Assembly: GCF_036894955.1 (NCBI RefSeq)
Contig: NZ_CP145905.1
Span: forward strand, 5,975,001-6,039,000
DNA length: 64,000 bases
Direction of reading: 5' to 3'
Source of the DNA: Paenibacillus sp. KS-LC4
GTDB lineage: Bacteria > Bacillota > Bacilli > Paenibacillales > Paenibacillaceae
Part shown: one piece after another, positions 1 through 8,172 of the stretch
Position numbering within the stretch: position 1 is the first letter of the stretch
How the letters are laid out: each line of letters starts with the position of its first letter
The notes under the pieces: generated by a model
The model's input: only the letters and a program-made list of their open reading frames with translations
Told to the model about the DNA's origin: nothing
Database searches by the model: none
Position numbers and translations under genes: made by a program

Positions 1-1398
1 GGTATGCCCTACGAGCGCCACCGTCTCGCCCTGGCGAGCGATGAAGGAAATATTTTTGAGCACATTATCGTCTTTTTTATAGGCGAAGGTGACATCCTTA
101 AACTGCACTTCGCCCTTGTAGCGCTCGATTTTACCGCTTGCAACGTCAACGCCCTCTTCATCCATCAGCTTGAAAACACGCTCCGCCGATACACGTGCCG
201 TTTCCAGATTGGAGAGCTGGTTCACCACGCCGACAATCGGCTGGAACATCCGATTCATGAGATCAATAAAAGCATACAGCGTACCGACGAGCAAAATCGT
301 ACCGAACCAATTGCCCCAGAACATCCAAATGACAACCAGAAACATAATGTTGCGGATGACCTGAACCATATTATGCGAGGTGATAGAGTTTAAATGAAGC
401 AGCTTGTTTTGATATTTGAAATAATGATTGTTCAGCTCATCAAATTCTTCCATTGTCTCTTTCTGACGGCGGAAAGCCTGAATGATTGGCATCCCCTGAA
501 TAGCTTCATTGATCATGCCGTTAATTTCGCTCAGCTTAGCTCGAATAACCTTATTGTAATGCGCCGCAAAGCGGCGATATACCTTGATCCATACGAGCAG
601 CAGCGGTACTAGCGGCAGTGCGAACAACGCCAGTCTCCAATCGAGAAAGAACAACGCTACATAGATCGCCGACATATAAATGATGGCTGAGAAAAAGTTG
701 GCCAATACCGAAACATACAGCTCCCGCACCGCCTCGGTGTCATTCGTAATGCGTGATACGACTTGGCCTGCGGCCAGTGTATCGTAATAATTGACGGGCA
801 GACGCTGCGTATGCTCGAATACATCATTACGCATACGGCGAACGATGCTGTTGGCTGACGTCTGCAGCAGCAGCCTTTGGCCATAAGTCAACAATCCGCC
901 TATGAGCAGCAGCGCGCAATAAAGCACCGCAAGCTTAATAATGCCAGGTGTTTCTGGCTTGTAGAAGGCGAACAGCTCTTTTGCAGACAGGGCGGTTACG
1001 GGGAAAACAGCCACCTCTCCTGTCGCTTTGCTCGTAAGGGTCATCTGCTCACCCTCTACCTTGCGTTTTCCATCCTCGAAGGGAAGCTTCCCTTCAAGCC
1101 AATAAAACGTTCTTCCCGACTGCAATATCCGCACACTGTCACCCTGCGGCTCTCCTGCCGACAGATGATCCTCGCGTTTGTACCATTTTCCATTATGCTC
1201 AACCGCGAAGCTGTCTTGCTTCGCCGTCTCATACCATGTCTTCTCAATGCCAAGTATGTTTTGGTCGATCATGCGCTTGGCAATGAACGGTCCCGCGAGC
1301 TCCGCGGTTACCGCTAACAGCAGCAGCACAAGAGCTCCAATAATCGGCTTCTTATATAGCATGGCGTATTGAAACAATCGTTTACCTGCTAAGCCCAT
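1..1398 (-). CDS. ABC multidrug exporter, BmrD/YheH-like subunit (partial, C-terminus outside window)
   Basis: This is a half-transporter of the type I ABC exporter family: N-terminal membrane domain, then ATPase domain. About 466 residues are visible and the window edge cuts the gene in the Walker A loop (last visible residues GETVALVGHT). The start is ATG at 1398, reading MGLAGKRLFQYAMLYKKP. Between the first two membrane helices lies an insertion of about 85 residues, mostly charged and extracytoplasmic, which is the hallmark of the BmrD/YheH subunit and is absent from its partner. The gene follows the BmrC-like gene on the same strand after 45 bp, the same order as bmrC-bmrD in Bacillus subtilis. 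The inferred role is drug efflux as a heterodimer with that neighbour. The family assignment is firm. Substrate and BmrD orthology are inferred. Confidence 0.85.
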   Translation of the reverse strand, partial: MGLAGKRLFQYAMLYKKPIIGALVLLLLAVTAELAGPFIAKRMIDQNILGIEKTWYETAKQDSFAVEHNGKWYKREDHLSAGEPQGDSVRILQSGRTFYWLEGKLPFEDGKRKVEGEQMTLTSKATGEVAVFPVTALSAKELFAFYKPETPGIIKLAVLYCALLLIGGLLTYGQRLLLQTSANSIVRRMRNDVFEHTQRLPVNYYDTLAAGQVVSRITNDTEAVRELYVSVLANFFSAIIYMSAIYVALFFLDWRLALFALPLVPLLLVWIKVYRRFAAHYNKVIRAKLSEINGMINEAIQGMPIIQAFRRQKETMEEFDELNNHYFKYQNKLLHLNSITSHNMVQVIRNIMFLVVIWMFWGNWFGTILLVGTLYAFIDLMNRMFQPIVGVVNQLSNLETARVSAERVFKLMDEEGVDVASGKIERYKGEVQFKDVTFAYKKDDNVLKNISFIARQGETVALVGHT

Positions 1399-1443
1399 TG
1401 TCCCTAGCGCCCCCCATTTCCTTTGCTTTTCTTACGTTGTATA

Positions 1444-3192
1444 TTAGGACTCAATAATCGACTCCAGCTGCTGGCGATCATATTGCTCCTTGTACCAGCC
1501 GCCCGCTTGCAGCAGCTCCTCATGAGTGCCCTCCTGCACAATGCGGCCCTCATCTAGTACAATAATCCAATTTGCATGCTGAATCGCGGACAGGCGGTGT
1601 GTCGTAATAAGCGTCGTTTTGCCGGCACGTTCTGTGCGGATGCCCTCGATAATTTCCGCCTCTGTCTTACCGTCCACAGCAGACAGCGCATCATCCAGCA
1701 TTAAAATTTCCGGATCAGCGATGAGCGCACGCGCAATACTCACACGCTGCTTCTGTCCGCCAGACAGGGCAACCCCCTTCTCACCGACCATCGTTTCCAA
1801 GCCTTCAGGCAAAAACTGAATATCCTTGGCGAAGGAAGCCCGTTCCAGCGCACGCTGTAAATCCGCTTCGCTCGCCTCTCCCTTCTTCCCAAACCATATA
1901 TTATGGCGAATGGAACGGGAGAACAGCACGGGCTGCTGCGGCACATAGCCGATCCAGCCGAGCAAGCGCTCCATTTCGAGCTTCTCAATGGGCACATCCG
2001 AGACGGAAATCGTTCCTTGTCCAATTGGATATTCACGAAGCAGCTGCTTGAGCAAGGTCGTTTTGCCACTTCCTGTGCGGCCGACGATACCTAATGTCTC
2101 GCCTTTGCGAATCGAGAAGGAGACATTAACCAAATTATCAACCTTCGACGAAGGATAACGGAAGGTCACCTTACGGAAGGAAATCGTCTCCGGCTCTTCT
2201 ACTGCAATTACCTCTGATGCATCCTTTACATCCGGTTTGTAATTTAGTGATTCGTTAACCCGATCAAGCGAAGCATTGCCCCGCTGCATAACGTTAATCA
2301 ATTCTCCGATCGCCAGCATCGGCCAGATCAGCATACCCAAGTAAATATTAAACGAAACGAGCTCGCCCAGTGTAATTTCACTTTTGAACACCATGTAGCC
2401 GCCATAACATAAGCCGATCAAATAGCTGAGGCCAATAAGAATTTTCATCGTCGGCTCGAACAGCGCATCAATGCGGGCAACCGCAATATTTTTCTCATAA
2501 ACCTCGTCCGTCTTGCGGCTGAACTGCTGCTGGCTCGCTTCCTCCTGTACGAAGGCACGAATGACGCGCACCCCAGACACCGCCTCCAGCACCTGGTCAT
2601 TCAGCTCGCCGAAGGAGTCCTGAGCCTCCATGAAGCGGCTGTGAATTTTGCCGCCGAAATAGCTCATCGCCAGCGCCATAAGCGGCAGCGGCAGCAGGGC
2701 AACAAGCGTCAGCTTGAAGCTAATTGTCGCAATCATCACCGCAAGAATGGTGAACATAAAGAAGGTCGAGTCAATGAGCGTCAATATGCCGAAGCCTGCC
2801 GTGGTGGAAACAGCCTTCAAGTCATTCGTGGCCCGAGCCATCAAATCGCCAGTACGATTACGCTCAAAAAAGGTCGGCGACATTTTCATAAAATGCTTCA
2901 TCAGTTGGGAGCGCATAATACGCTCCAGAAGGAACGACCCGCCGAATAATTGATAAAACCAAATATAGGACATGATATAACCTACAATTGTTATAGCAAT
3001 CCAGCCGCCAATGATGAAATAAAACTCTTTGTCAGCAAGTGAACCCTGCGCAATGCCATCAATGGCATATCCCGTCATCCAAGGCGGAATAATATCCAAT
3101 ACGCCAACCAAAATGAGCAGCACGCCCGCTATCGCGTAGCGCTTCCAATCCATTTTGAAAAACCATCCAAGCTTCTTAAGTACGATAAACAT
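1444..3192 (-). CDS. ABC multidrug exporter, BmrC/YheI-like subunit
   Basis: This is a 582-residue half-transporter (B. subtilis BmrC is about 585). The start is ATG at 3192 (MFIVLKKLGWFF), behind GGGGAGG with a rather long 15-nt gap. An open frame continues 42 codons upstream, but that part runs through a terminator hairpin and is probably not translated. Six membrane helices come first. The ATPase domain follows with Walker A GRTGSGKTT near residue 370, signature LSGGQKQR, and H-loop TTHRLS. Walker B reads ILMLDDALSAVD, so the catalytic Glu is Asp at about residue 500. That substitution marks the degenerate ATP site of BmrC in the BmrCD heterodimer. The gene is first of a two-gene operon and lies behind an attenuator-like leader. 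Confidence 0.9.
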   Translation of the reverse strand: MFIVLKKLGWFFKMDWKRYAIAGVLLILVGVLDIIPPWMTGYAIDGIAQGSLADKEFYFIIGGWIAITIVGYIMSYIWFYQLFGGSFLLERIMRSQLMKHFMKMSPTFFERNRTGDLMARATNDLKAVSTTAGFGILTLIDSTFFMFTILAVMIATISFKLTLVALLPLPLMALAMSYFGGKIHSRFMEAQDSFGELNDQVLEAVSGVRVIRAFVQEEASQQQFSRKTDEVYEKNIAVARIDALFEPTMKILIGLSYLIGLCYGGYMVFKSEITLGELVSFNIYLGMLIWPMLAIGELINVMQRGNASLDRVNESLNYKPDVKDASEVIAVEEPETISFRKVTFRYPSSKVDNLVNVSFSIRKGETLGIVGRTGSGKTTLLKQLLREYPIGQGTISVSDVPIEKLEMERLLGWIGYVPQQPVLFSRSIRHNIWFGKKGEASEADLQRALERASFAKDIQFLPEGLETMVGEKGVALSGGQKQRVSIARALIADPEILMLDDALSAVDGKTEAEIIEGIRTERAGKTTLITTHRLSAIQHANWIIVLDEGRIVQEGTHEELLQAGGWYKEQYDRQQLESIIES

Positions 3193-3243
3193 AGCGCTGC
3201 TTTGATACCTCCCCATATCCATCCAAACGTTTATTTTTCCCAT

Positions 3244-3280
3244 AAAAAAAGGAAACGCATCGGTTACACGATACGCTTCC
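3244..3280 (-). terminator. Second attenuator (intrinsic terminator) before the bmrC-like gene
   Basis: On the minus strand GGAAGCGTATCG pairs with CGATGCGTTTCC (12 bp, two wobbles, loop TGTAAC) and is followed at once by seven T residues, a classic intrinsic terminator. It sits 52 nt before the transporter ATG. An upstream CCTTCG (about 3310-3315) can pair with CGAAGG, which overlaps the 5' arm, giving a possible antiterminator. Confidence 0.75.
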
Positions 3281-3320
3281 TTCGCAAGCATCATCGACCT
3301 CAAGCGGGTCGAAGGCATTG

Positions 3321-3361
3321 AAAAAGGCGCACGGCTGCATCGAACGCAACCATACGCCTTT
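3321..3361 (-). terminator. First attenuator-like hairpin in the bmrCD-like leader
   Basis: On the minus strand an arm AAAGGCGTATGGTTGCGT pairs with ATGCAGCCGTGCGCCTTT. The stem is about 18 bp with several G-T wobbles and a 3-nt loop, followed by a short T run (CCTTTTTC). It begins 27 nt after the leader-peptide stop codon, so a ribosome on the leader could influence its folding. Confidence 0.6.
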
Positions 3362-3387
3362 GATTTATGGGAAAGCTCCCTTATTCA

Positions 3388-3480
3388 TCAAAGAGAATTA
3401 ACGCACGGATGGATTACGCTCATTAAATTATTATTTACAATAGCAAATTCTGTTGTGAGATGTGCAGTAAATTTACGCAT
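3388..3480 (-). CDS. Candidate regulatory leader peptide of the bmrCD-like operon
   Basis: This is a 30-codon ORF starting MRKFTAHLTTEF and ending HPCVNSL, with ATG at 3480 and TGA at 3388-3390. It is preceded by an excellent ribosome binding site (AAAGGAGG, about 10 nt upstream). An alternative ATG at 3487 gives only four codons. It lies 196 bp before the transporter start, with two terminator-like hairpins in between. In B. subtilis the bmrCD operon is preceded by a short leader ORF, bmrB, and expression depends on ribosome-mediated attenuation. Position, strong RBS and hairpins fit that mode here. I did not recognise the peptide sequence itself, so function is inferred from arrangement. 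Confidence 0.65.
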   Translation of the reverse strand: MRKFTAHLTTEFAIVNNNLMSVIHPCVNSL

Positions 3481-3742
3481 GAGTCATAATCCTCCTTTCA
3501 AGTTGTTTAATCTTCTGCCACTTTAACATCGCTTGTAAATGCTGTCAATACCTAATTTTGAAAACAGTTGTGCCCATTTTTCAGATTTTCAAGGTTTATT
3601 TTATCTTAATAAGCATTTTACCCCATAAACCCTCTAAATATTGCATGAAAAAGTGTCGAATTTGCAGGATAGCAGGAAGGGTCTGTCGAAGCTATTCAGC
3701 TAGCTATCTAACGGAAGGCATCATTATGGAAAAGAGGCAGAT

Positions 3743-4846
3743 ATGTTCAGTCGATCTTCATTACCCCACCATGACTCATCAAGCTGGTATCGCATTATGC
3801 TCAATGTGTACTGGGTATTGTGTATACTAGCACTTACCTGTCAATACACGATATTTGCTCTCCAAAATAATGCTAGTGATGAAACCTTTTTCTCCAGCCA
3901 ACTATTTTCATATGACATTCTGATACAAAACATCCTTTTGCTTGTCGTTATGGCATCCCTTGAGCTCATTATTCGCTATGCAAACCGCTTTATTGAAAAA
4001 GCACTTATTATCGGCGCTCATCTTATTACGATGAGCTTCTTATTTTTTTTAAACGCCCAGCTTTTGGCGGCTCCCACTCTGCTGCTGCTTCCAATGCTGA
4101 TTACGGTGCTATTTTTGCGGCCTTATTATTTATTTGTTTCTTTGCTCGTTTCGTTGATTTATCTATTTTATATTTATTTTTCTTATTATTATGATGAAGG
4201 ATTTACTAATATCGATAACCTCTTCTTCGCGGGCATTCTAATTGCAACAGCACTAGTAGGCTTCGCAATTATCCATCGGGCGAGAGGCTTGCTTGTCACG
4301 CTCAACCGTACGCTAAAATCCGAGCAGGAGCTGCTAATCAAAAATATCGTGATGGATCGCATGTCGAAGATCGACCCGCTTACCGATCTTTATAACCATA
4401 AAACATTTCATGAATATGTGGAAAAACTCATTGAACACCAAGAAACTAACCCGTTCAACTTTCAGCTCGCGATTATAGATATCGACAACTTCAAGCATGT
4501 CAATGATACTTACGGGCATTGGGTTGGCGATATTACGCTTAGGCAGATGGCTGCGACGCTGATGAAGCACTTGAAAACCGATGATTTTGCCGCTCGTTAT
4601 GGCGGGGAGGAATTTATACTCATTCTCCATGAAGAGAGCCTGGAGAAGGCGCTTGCGCTCGTTGAGGAAATTCGCGTGTCCATTTCCCAGACCAAAATTG
4701 CCGAAATGGACAATCATTCCGTCACTGTAAGCATCGGCTTGCATGAGCATCTCCCTGGCGAATCCAAAGGGACGAGCTTCCAGGAAGCGGATCAAGCCCT
4801 ATACGAGTCGAAAAATAGCGGCAAAAATAAAACGACTATCCGATAA
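3743..4846 (+). CDS. Membrane-bound diguanylate cyclase (GGDEF)
   Basis: This is a 367-residue protein that should make cyclic di-GMP from two GTP. The N-terminal half carries about five or six hydrophobic helices (residues 15-180). A GGDEF domain follows from about residue 215 with the active-site loop ARYGGEEF near residue 285. The inhibitory I-site position five residues before GGEEF reads KTDD instead of RxxD, so product inhibition may be weak or lost. No recognisable sensory domain other than the membrane region is present. The start ATG has a modest AGAGG site five bases upstream. It is transcribed divergently from the bmrCD-like operon and ends in a strong terminator that overlaps its stop codon. 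Confidence 0.88.
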   Translation: MFSRSSLPHHDSSSWYRIMLNVYWVLCILALTCQYTIFALQNNASDETFFSSQLFSYDILIQNILLLVVMASLELIIRYANRFIEKALIIGAHLITMSFLFFLNAQLLAAPTLLLLPMLITVLFLRPYYLFVSLLVSLIYLFYIYFSYYYDEGFTNIDNLFFAGILIATALVGFAIIHRARGLLVTLNRTLKSEQELLIKNIVMDRMSKIDPLTDLYNHKTFHEYVEKLIEHQETNPFNFQLAIIDIDNFKHVNDTYGHWVGDITLRQMAATLMKHLKTDDFAARYGGEEFILILHEESLEKALALVEEIRVSISQTKIAEMDNHSVTVSIGLHEHLPGESKGTSFQEADQALYESKNSGKNKTTIR

Positions 4847-4868
4847 CTTGCCCGGATAGTCGTTTTTG
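4832..4868. terminator. Intrinsic terminator between convergent genes
   Basis: ACGACTATCCG pairs perfectly with CGGATAGTCGT (11 bp, 10-nt loop), followed by TTTT. The 5' arm includes the last codons and stop of the GGDEF gene. On the minus strand the stem is followed by TTTATTTTT, so it can also serve readthrough from the other side. Confidence 0.85.
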
Positions 4869-4881
4869 TGCGAGCCGACGT

Positions 4882-6102
4882 CTAGCGCACGCTTCCTCTA
4901 CGCGCCATAAACACATAGAACAGCACAGCGAATATGCTTGATGCTGCAATAACGATGCCCATCGGCAGCGCCGTGTGGCTGCCGCCCAAGCCTACCATCG
5001 GCGCAGCAATGGCGCCAATGACGAAGGATAGCAAGCCGATTAGCGCTGAGGCGCTTCCGGCTGCTTTGCCTTGACTTTGCATCGCCAGCGTAAAGCTCGC
5101 CGTCTGGATGACGCCGACGCTGGATACGACGAAAAATAGCGGAATAAGAACAGCAATCAGCCCAAGATCAGCTAATATGACAAGCAGCAGCGAAACACCG
5201 CCAATGGATGCCATGCTGAGCCCAACGATGAGCAGCTTCTTCTCGCTCACCTTGCCGGCGAGCCTGCCAGCCGTTTGGCTGGCAATAATGATGCCAACAC
5301 CATTAATAGCAAAGCATATACTGAACATCTGCGGCGAGACGCCAAATATTTCCTGCAATACAAACGGAGAGCCCGATATGTAAGCGAACATCGCTGCGGT
5401 TACAAAACCTTGAGAAAGCGCATAGCCCATAAATACACGATCCCGAATTAGTGTGCCGAAAGTGCGCAGCGTGCTTTGCAGCCCACCCTTTAAGCGATTT
5501 TGCTCCTGTAGCGTCTCCCTAAGTCCAAGCCATGATGCCAACAGCATGACAACCCCAATTGCGCCAAGCACAAGAAAAACACCGCGCCATGATGTCCATT
5601 GCAGCACTTGTCCGCCTGCTATCGGTGCCGCAATCGGCGCTACCCCGTTCACCAGCATAAGCAAGGCGAAAAACCTCGTCATTTCAGAGCCTTCATACAT
5701 ATCCCGAACAATCGCTCTAGACAACACAATGCCGGCTGCCCCGCCCAAGCCCTGCATGAGCCGCAGCAGCACGAACGTCTCAATTGAAGGCGCGACGATA
5801 CATAACACCGAGGCTACAACGTATACGATAAGTCCAATCATAAGCGGCTTTTTTCTGCCAAAAATATCGCTTAAAGGCCCTATGATGAGTTGGCCCACCG
5901 CAATGCCAAGCAAGCAGGCTGTCAGACTCAGCTGCGTCATGGATGTGCCCGCGCCAAAATAATTCGCCAGCTCCGGCAATGCCGGCAAATACATATCAAT
6001 GGATAACGGAGCGAAGGAAGCTAATGCGCCAAGCAGCAGCGCCATCCGAATGCGCCCAGAGGAAGTAGGCTGTTGGATCGAAGTCAACACCTGTCGTTTC
6101 AT
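4882..6102 (-). CDS. Bcr/CflA family drug:proton efflux transporter (MFS)
   Basis: This is a 406-residue major facilitator protein with 12 predicted membrane helices. It has the Bcr/CflA N-terminus (PLSIDMYLPALPELANYF) and the loop 2-3 signature GPLSDIFGRKKP, followed by LRLMQGLGGAAGIVLSRAIVRD in helix 4-5. The family exports drugs such as bicyclomycin, chloramphenicol or sulfonamides using the proton gradient. The ATG at 6102 is preferred over the in-frame TTG at 6105, because GGAGAGA lies seven bases before the ATG. It is a single gene whose 3' end faces the diguanylate cyclase terminator. The actual substrate cannot be told from sequence. Confidence 0.9.
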   Translation of the reverse strand: MKRQVLTSIQQPTSSGRIRMALLLGALASFAPLSIDMYLPALPELANYFGAGTSMTQLSLTACLLGIAVGQLIIGPLSDIFGRKKPLMIGLIVYVVASVLCIVAPSIETFVLLRLMQGLGGAAGIVLSRAIVRDMYEGSEMTRFFALLMLVNGVAPIAAPIAGGQVLQWTSWRGVFLVLGAIGVVMLLASWLGLRETLQEQNRLKGGLQSTLRTFGTLIRDRVFMGYALSQGFVTAAMFAYISGSPFVLQEIFGVSPQMFSICFAINGVGIIIASQTAGRLAGKVSEKKLLIVGLSMASIGGVSLLLVILADLGLIAVLIPLFFVVSSVGVIQTASFTLAMQSQGKAAGSASALIGLLSFVIGAIAAPMVGLGGSHTALPMGIVIAASSIFAVLFYVFMARRGSVR

Positions 6103-6263
6103 CAAATTGTCTCTCCATTTCTATCTTCCATTTACGTGCCTACATTCTGTAACAATTATAATTACAACAGACACTAGGTGTCAATGCTTGGGCATTAGGA
6201 CAACAGAGCATAGACATTAGAGCATTAAGAAGATCGGTGGACTTAGCCTGCCCGATTTCCCAA

Positions 6264-6291
6264 AGAAAGGGCGCCCAATTGGACGCCCTTC
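6264..6291 (-). terminator. Probable terminator of the YdjO-like gene
   Basis: AAGGGCG and CGCCCTT arms enclose a short self-complementary loop. On the minus strand the stem is followed by TCTTT about 45 bases after the ydjO-like stop. The U tract is weak. Confidence 0.45.
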
Positions 6292-6332
6292 GCTTGAATC
6301 CGCCCTATACTGGGCAAATTCGATTATTTGAT

Positions 6333-6569
6333 TTATTCCGCTACCGGAATGCTGTTTTTCGCCCGATTTATATCATTGGAGTTGACGAGTTGCGGCAGCA
6401 TCTTCTCCGACTCTTCCATAGGAGAATTACATTGCAGACAAGTGGGCGTCTGCTCGAACGAAAAGTTTGCACGCATCCAGCCATTGCAAACATCACTCGT
6501 ACAAGCCCATATTTTCGTGCTGACCTCAGGGACTTCCTCTTGAAACTTTTTCCGACTATAGATCGTCAA
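6333..6569 (-). CDS. ydjO: Cold-inducible protein YdjO family
   Basis: This small 78-residue protein has two zinc-knuckle-like cysteine pairs: WACTSDVCNGWMRANF and PTCLQCNSPM. That pattern and the trailing LPQLVN match the YdjO family (about 70 residues in B. subtilis, reported as cold-inducible, molecular role unknown). The start is TTG at 6569 just behind AAAGGAGG. The gap is only two to three bases, but no ATG fits, and the length then agrees with the family. A longer open frame on the opposite strand over the same bases has no recognisable product and is rejected. Zn binding by the four Cys is inferred. Confidence 0.82.
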   Translation of the reverse strand: MTIYSRKKFQEEVPEVSTKIWACTSDVCNGWMRANFSFEQTPTCLQCNSPMEESEKMLPQLVNSNDINRAKNSIPVAE

Positions 6570-6861
6570 CGCCTCCTTTAATTGGACATGCTATTGCCAT
6601 GATAATCCTGTTCCTGCTTCTAGCGTTTGATAAATCACGTAATTCCATACATAGGAATTTAACGCCAATGATTACCAGACGCTTCCAGCCCAAGCATTGA
6701 ATCGTTGTACATCTGATCGGTAAGATTGATTAAAAAAACAAAGCACCCTGTCCTTCATTCCCATAAAGGATATATATGCAGCAGCGAGCGATTTTATTAA
6801 AATATTAAGAAAGTATAAGTTTTCTCTTTATACTTAGCTTATATTTGAACTTGGCCCCTCT

Positions 6862-7194
6862 TTACAGCTTGTAGCCGTAGCTTTGTGGAATATATTCAAT
6901 CATCGCTTTCGCCTTGAAAGCAAGCTTGCGTTCAACCGCTTGAAAGCTGACGGATTGCTCCTGTACGTAGAACCAAATTTTGACCGTCGGCTTATCCTCA
7001 TGCTCTTGGAAAAGAAAGACGTTCAGCTCTTCCTTCCACGCAAGCAGATGGCTCAAATCAAGCTCCGGCGGCGTTGTGACCGTGAACGCCCATAAATCAT
7101 CAGCCTGCTCAATTTGATAATGAACGTCATACTTGCTGGAATCTACAAAGGTTCTTCCTCCAACCGCATGCTTGATTAGTAACGTTTCCTTCAT
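6862..7194 (-). CDS. Hypothetical protein (110 aa)
   Basis: This is a soluble 110-residue protein starting MKETLLIKHAVGG, with GGGGAGA seven bases before the ATG. No signal peptide or membrane helix is seen. The central part (LLAWKEELNVFLFQEHEDK) and the end (KAMIEYIPQSYGYKL) look like a compact alpha/beta fold. I do not recognise the family. It lies 32 bp downstream of the pirin-like gene on the same strand, with no terminator between, so the two are probably cotranscribed. Confidence 0.7.
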   Translation of the reverse strand: MKETLLIKHAVGGRTFVDSSKYDVHYQIEQADDLWAFTVTTPPELDLSHLLAWKEELNVFLFQEHEDKPTVKIWFYVQEQSVSFQAVERKLAFKAKAMIEYIPQSYGYKL

Positions 7195-7226
7195 CGCTTT
7201 CTCCCCTCGCGCAGAAAATTCCGTCC

Positions 7227-7925
7227 TTAAGGCATATCAATGAGCATGACGAAGGTATCTTCCTTCGCCTTGATTAGAATTTCTGGTTCAAACTCCGCAC
7301 GAAGGCTGTCCTTCGCCATCATATTAATGTTGTTGACGTCGGCAGCGCCCTCGATCAGCATCAAAAATACACGCCTGCCTGCCTTTTGACTGTAATAAAG
7401 ACGTTTACCCGCCTCAACACGACCCAGATGAATCGACATATCCTGATGAATCATCGCTGTGCCATTCGTCCCCTCCGGCGTGACAATCGGCAGAAAAGCA
7501 TTGACCATCTTCTCCTGATCATACCGAAGCACCTCGTAGGATGGGGTCAATCCGCGCTCACGAGGCATAAACCACAGCTGTAGAAAATGTCCCTCCTCGG
7601 TTTCCGAGTCATTGTATTCTGCATGAACAATGCCTGAGCCGGCTGTCATCCGCTGAATTTCCCCGGCAGTGGTAACCTCCATATTGCCCAAATTGTCCTC
7701 ATGCTTGAGGCGGCCCTTCAACACAATGGTCACTATTTCCATATCGCTATGAGGATGCGCTCCGAAGCCGCGGCCCGGCGCAATCTCATCTTCGTTGCAT
7801 ACACGCATGACGCCGAACTGAGCGTTATCCGGATCAAAATATTCACCGAATGAGAAGCTGCGCGCGCCCCTCAGCCATCCAATATCAAAAAAGTTCCGCT
7901 CGTTCGCAGGATAACGCTTAATCAT
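7227..7925 (-). CDS. Pirin family bicupin protein
   Basis: This is a 232-residue pirin. The N-terminal cupin begins MIKRYPANERNFFDIGWLRGARSFSFGEYFDP and carries the metal-binding motif GFGAHPHSDMEIVTIVLKG with later HAEYNDS. A second, shorter cupin follows from about residue 135. Pirins bind Fe or other divalent metals, and some have quercetin 2,3-dioxygenase activity; the bacterial role is usually unclear. The ATG at 7925 is chosen because AAAGGAGG lies nine bases before it. The longer frame (to 7949) would place the RBS inside the coding region. It heads a likely two-gene operon. Confidence 0.9.
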   Translation of the reverse strand: MIKRYPANERNFFDIGWLRGARSFSFGEYFDPDNAQFGVMRVCNEDEIAPGRGFGAHPHSDMEIVTIVLKGRLKHEDNLGNMEVTTAGEIQRMTAGSGIVHAEYNDSETEEGHFLQLWFMPRERGLTPSYEVLRYDQEKMVNAFLPIVTPEGTNGTAMIHQDMSIHLGRVEAGKRLYYSQKAGRRVFLMLIEGAADVNNINMMAKDSLRAEFEPEILIKAKEDTFVMLIDMP

Positions 7926-8112
7926 CGTGCAAGGCCTCCTTTTTTTCACTTAACTGTCCGCATGCCAAACCATACCTTACACTTATTGTATCATACTTCA
8001 TTCAAAACTGTCCCATGAAGCTCCTCATCTTCTCTGCGCACGGCTTTTCATTCCGCTTGGAGGCTTCAACCAGATCGAATTAACATTTCTCTACAGCGTG
8101 GTCCTTTGCAAT

Positions 8113-8156
8113 AAAATAAAAAAAACGCCCCGAGGGTTGAGAGGCCTCCGGAACGT
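8113..8156 (-). terminator. Intrinsic terminator after yidC2
   Basis: On the minus strand ACGTTCCGGAGG pairs with CCTCGGGGCGT (one bulge, two wobbles) and is followed by TTTTTTTT. It lies 17 bp after the YidC stop codon. Confidence 0.85.
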
Positions 8157-8172
8157 CTATTAGGTGTAGAGC

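Noticed and set aside
3193..3318. N-terminal extension of the BmrC-like protein
   Set aside because: It would be read through the terminator hairpin and has no RBS; the shorter form matches BmrC length.
6237..6581. 114-codon plus-strand frame over the YdjO-like gene
   Set aside because: The minus strand encodes a protein with the YdjO cysteine pattern and a strong RBS.
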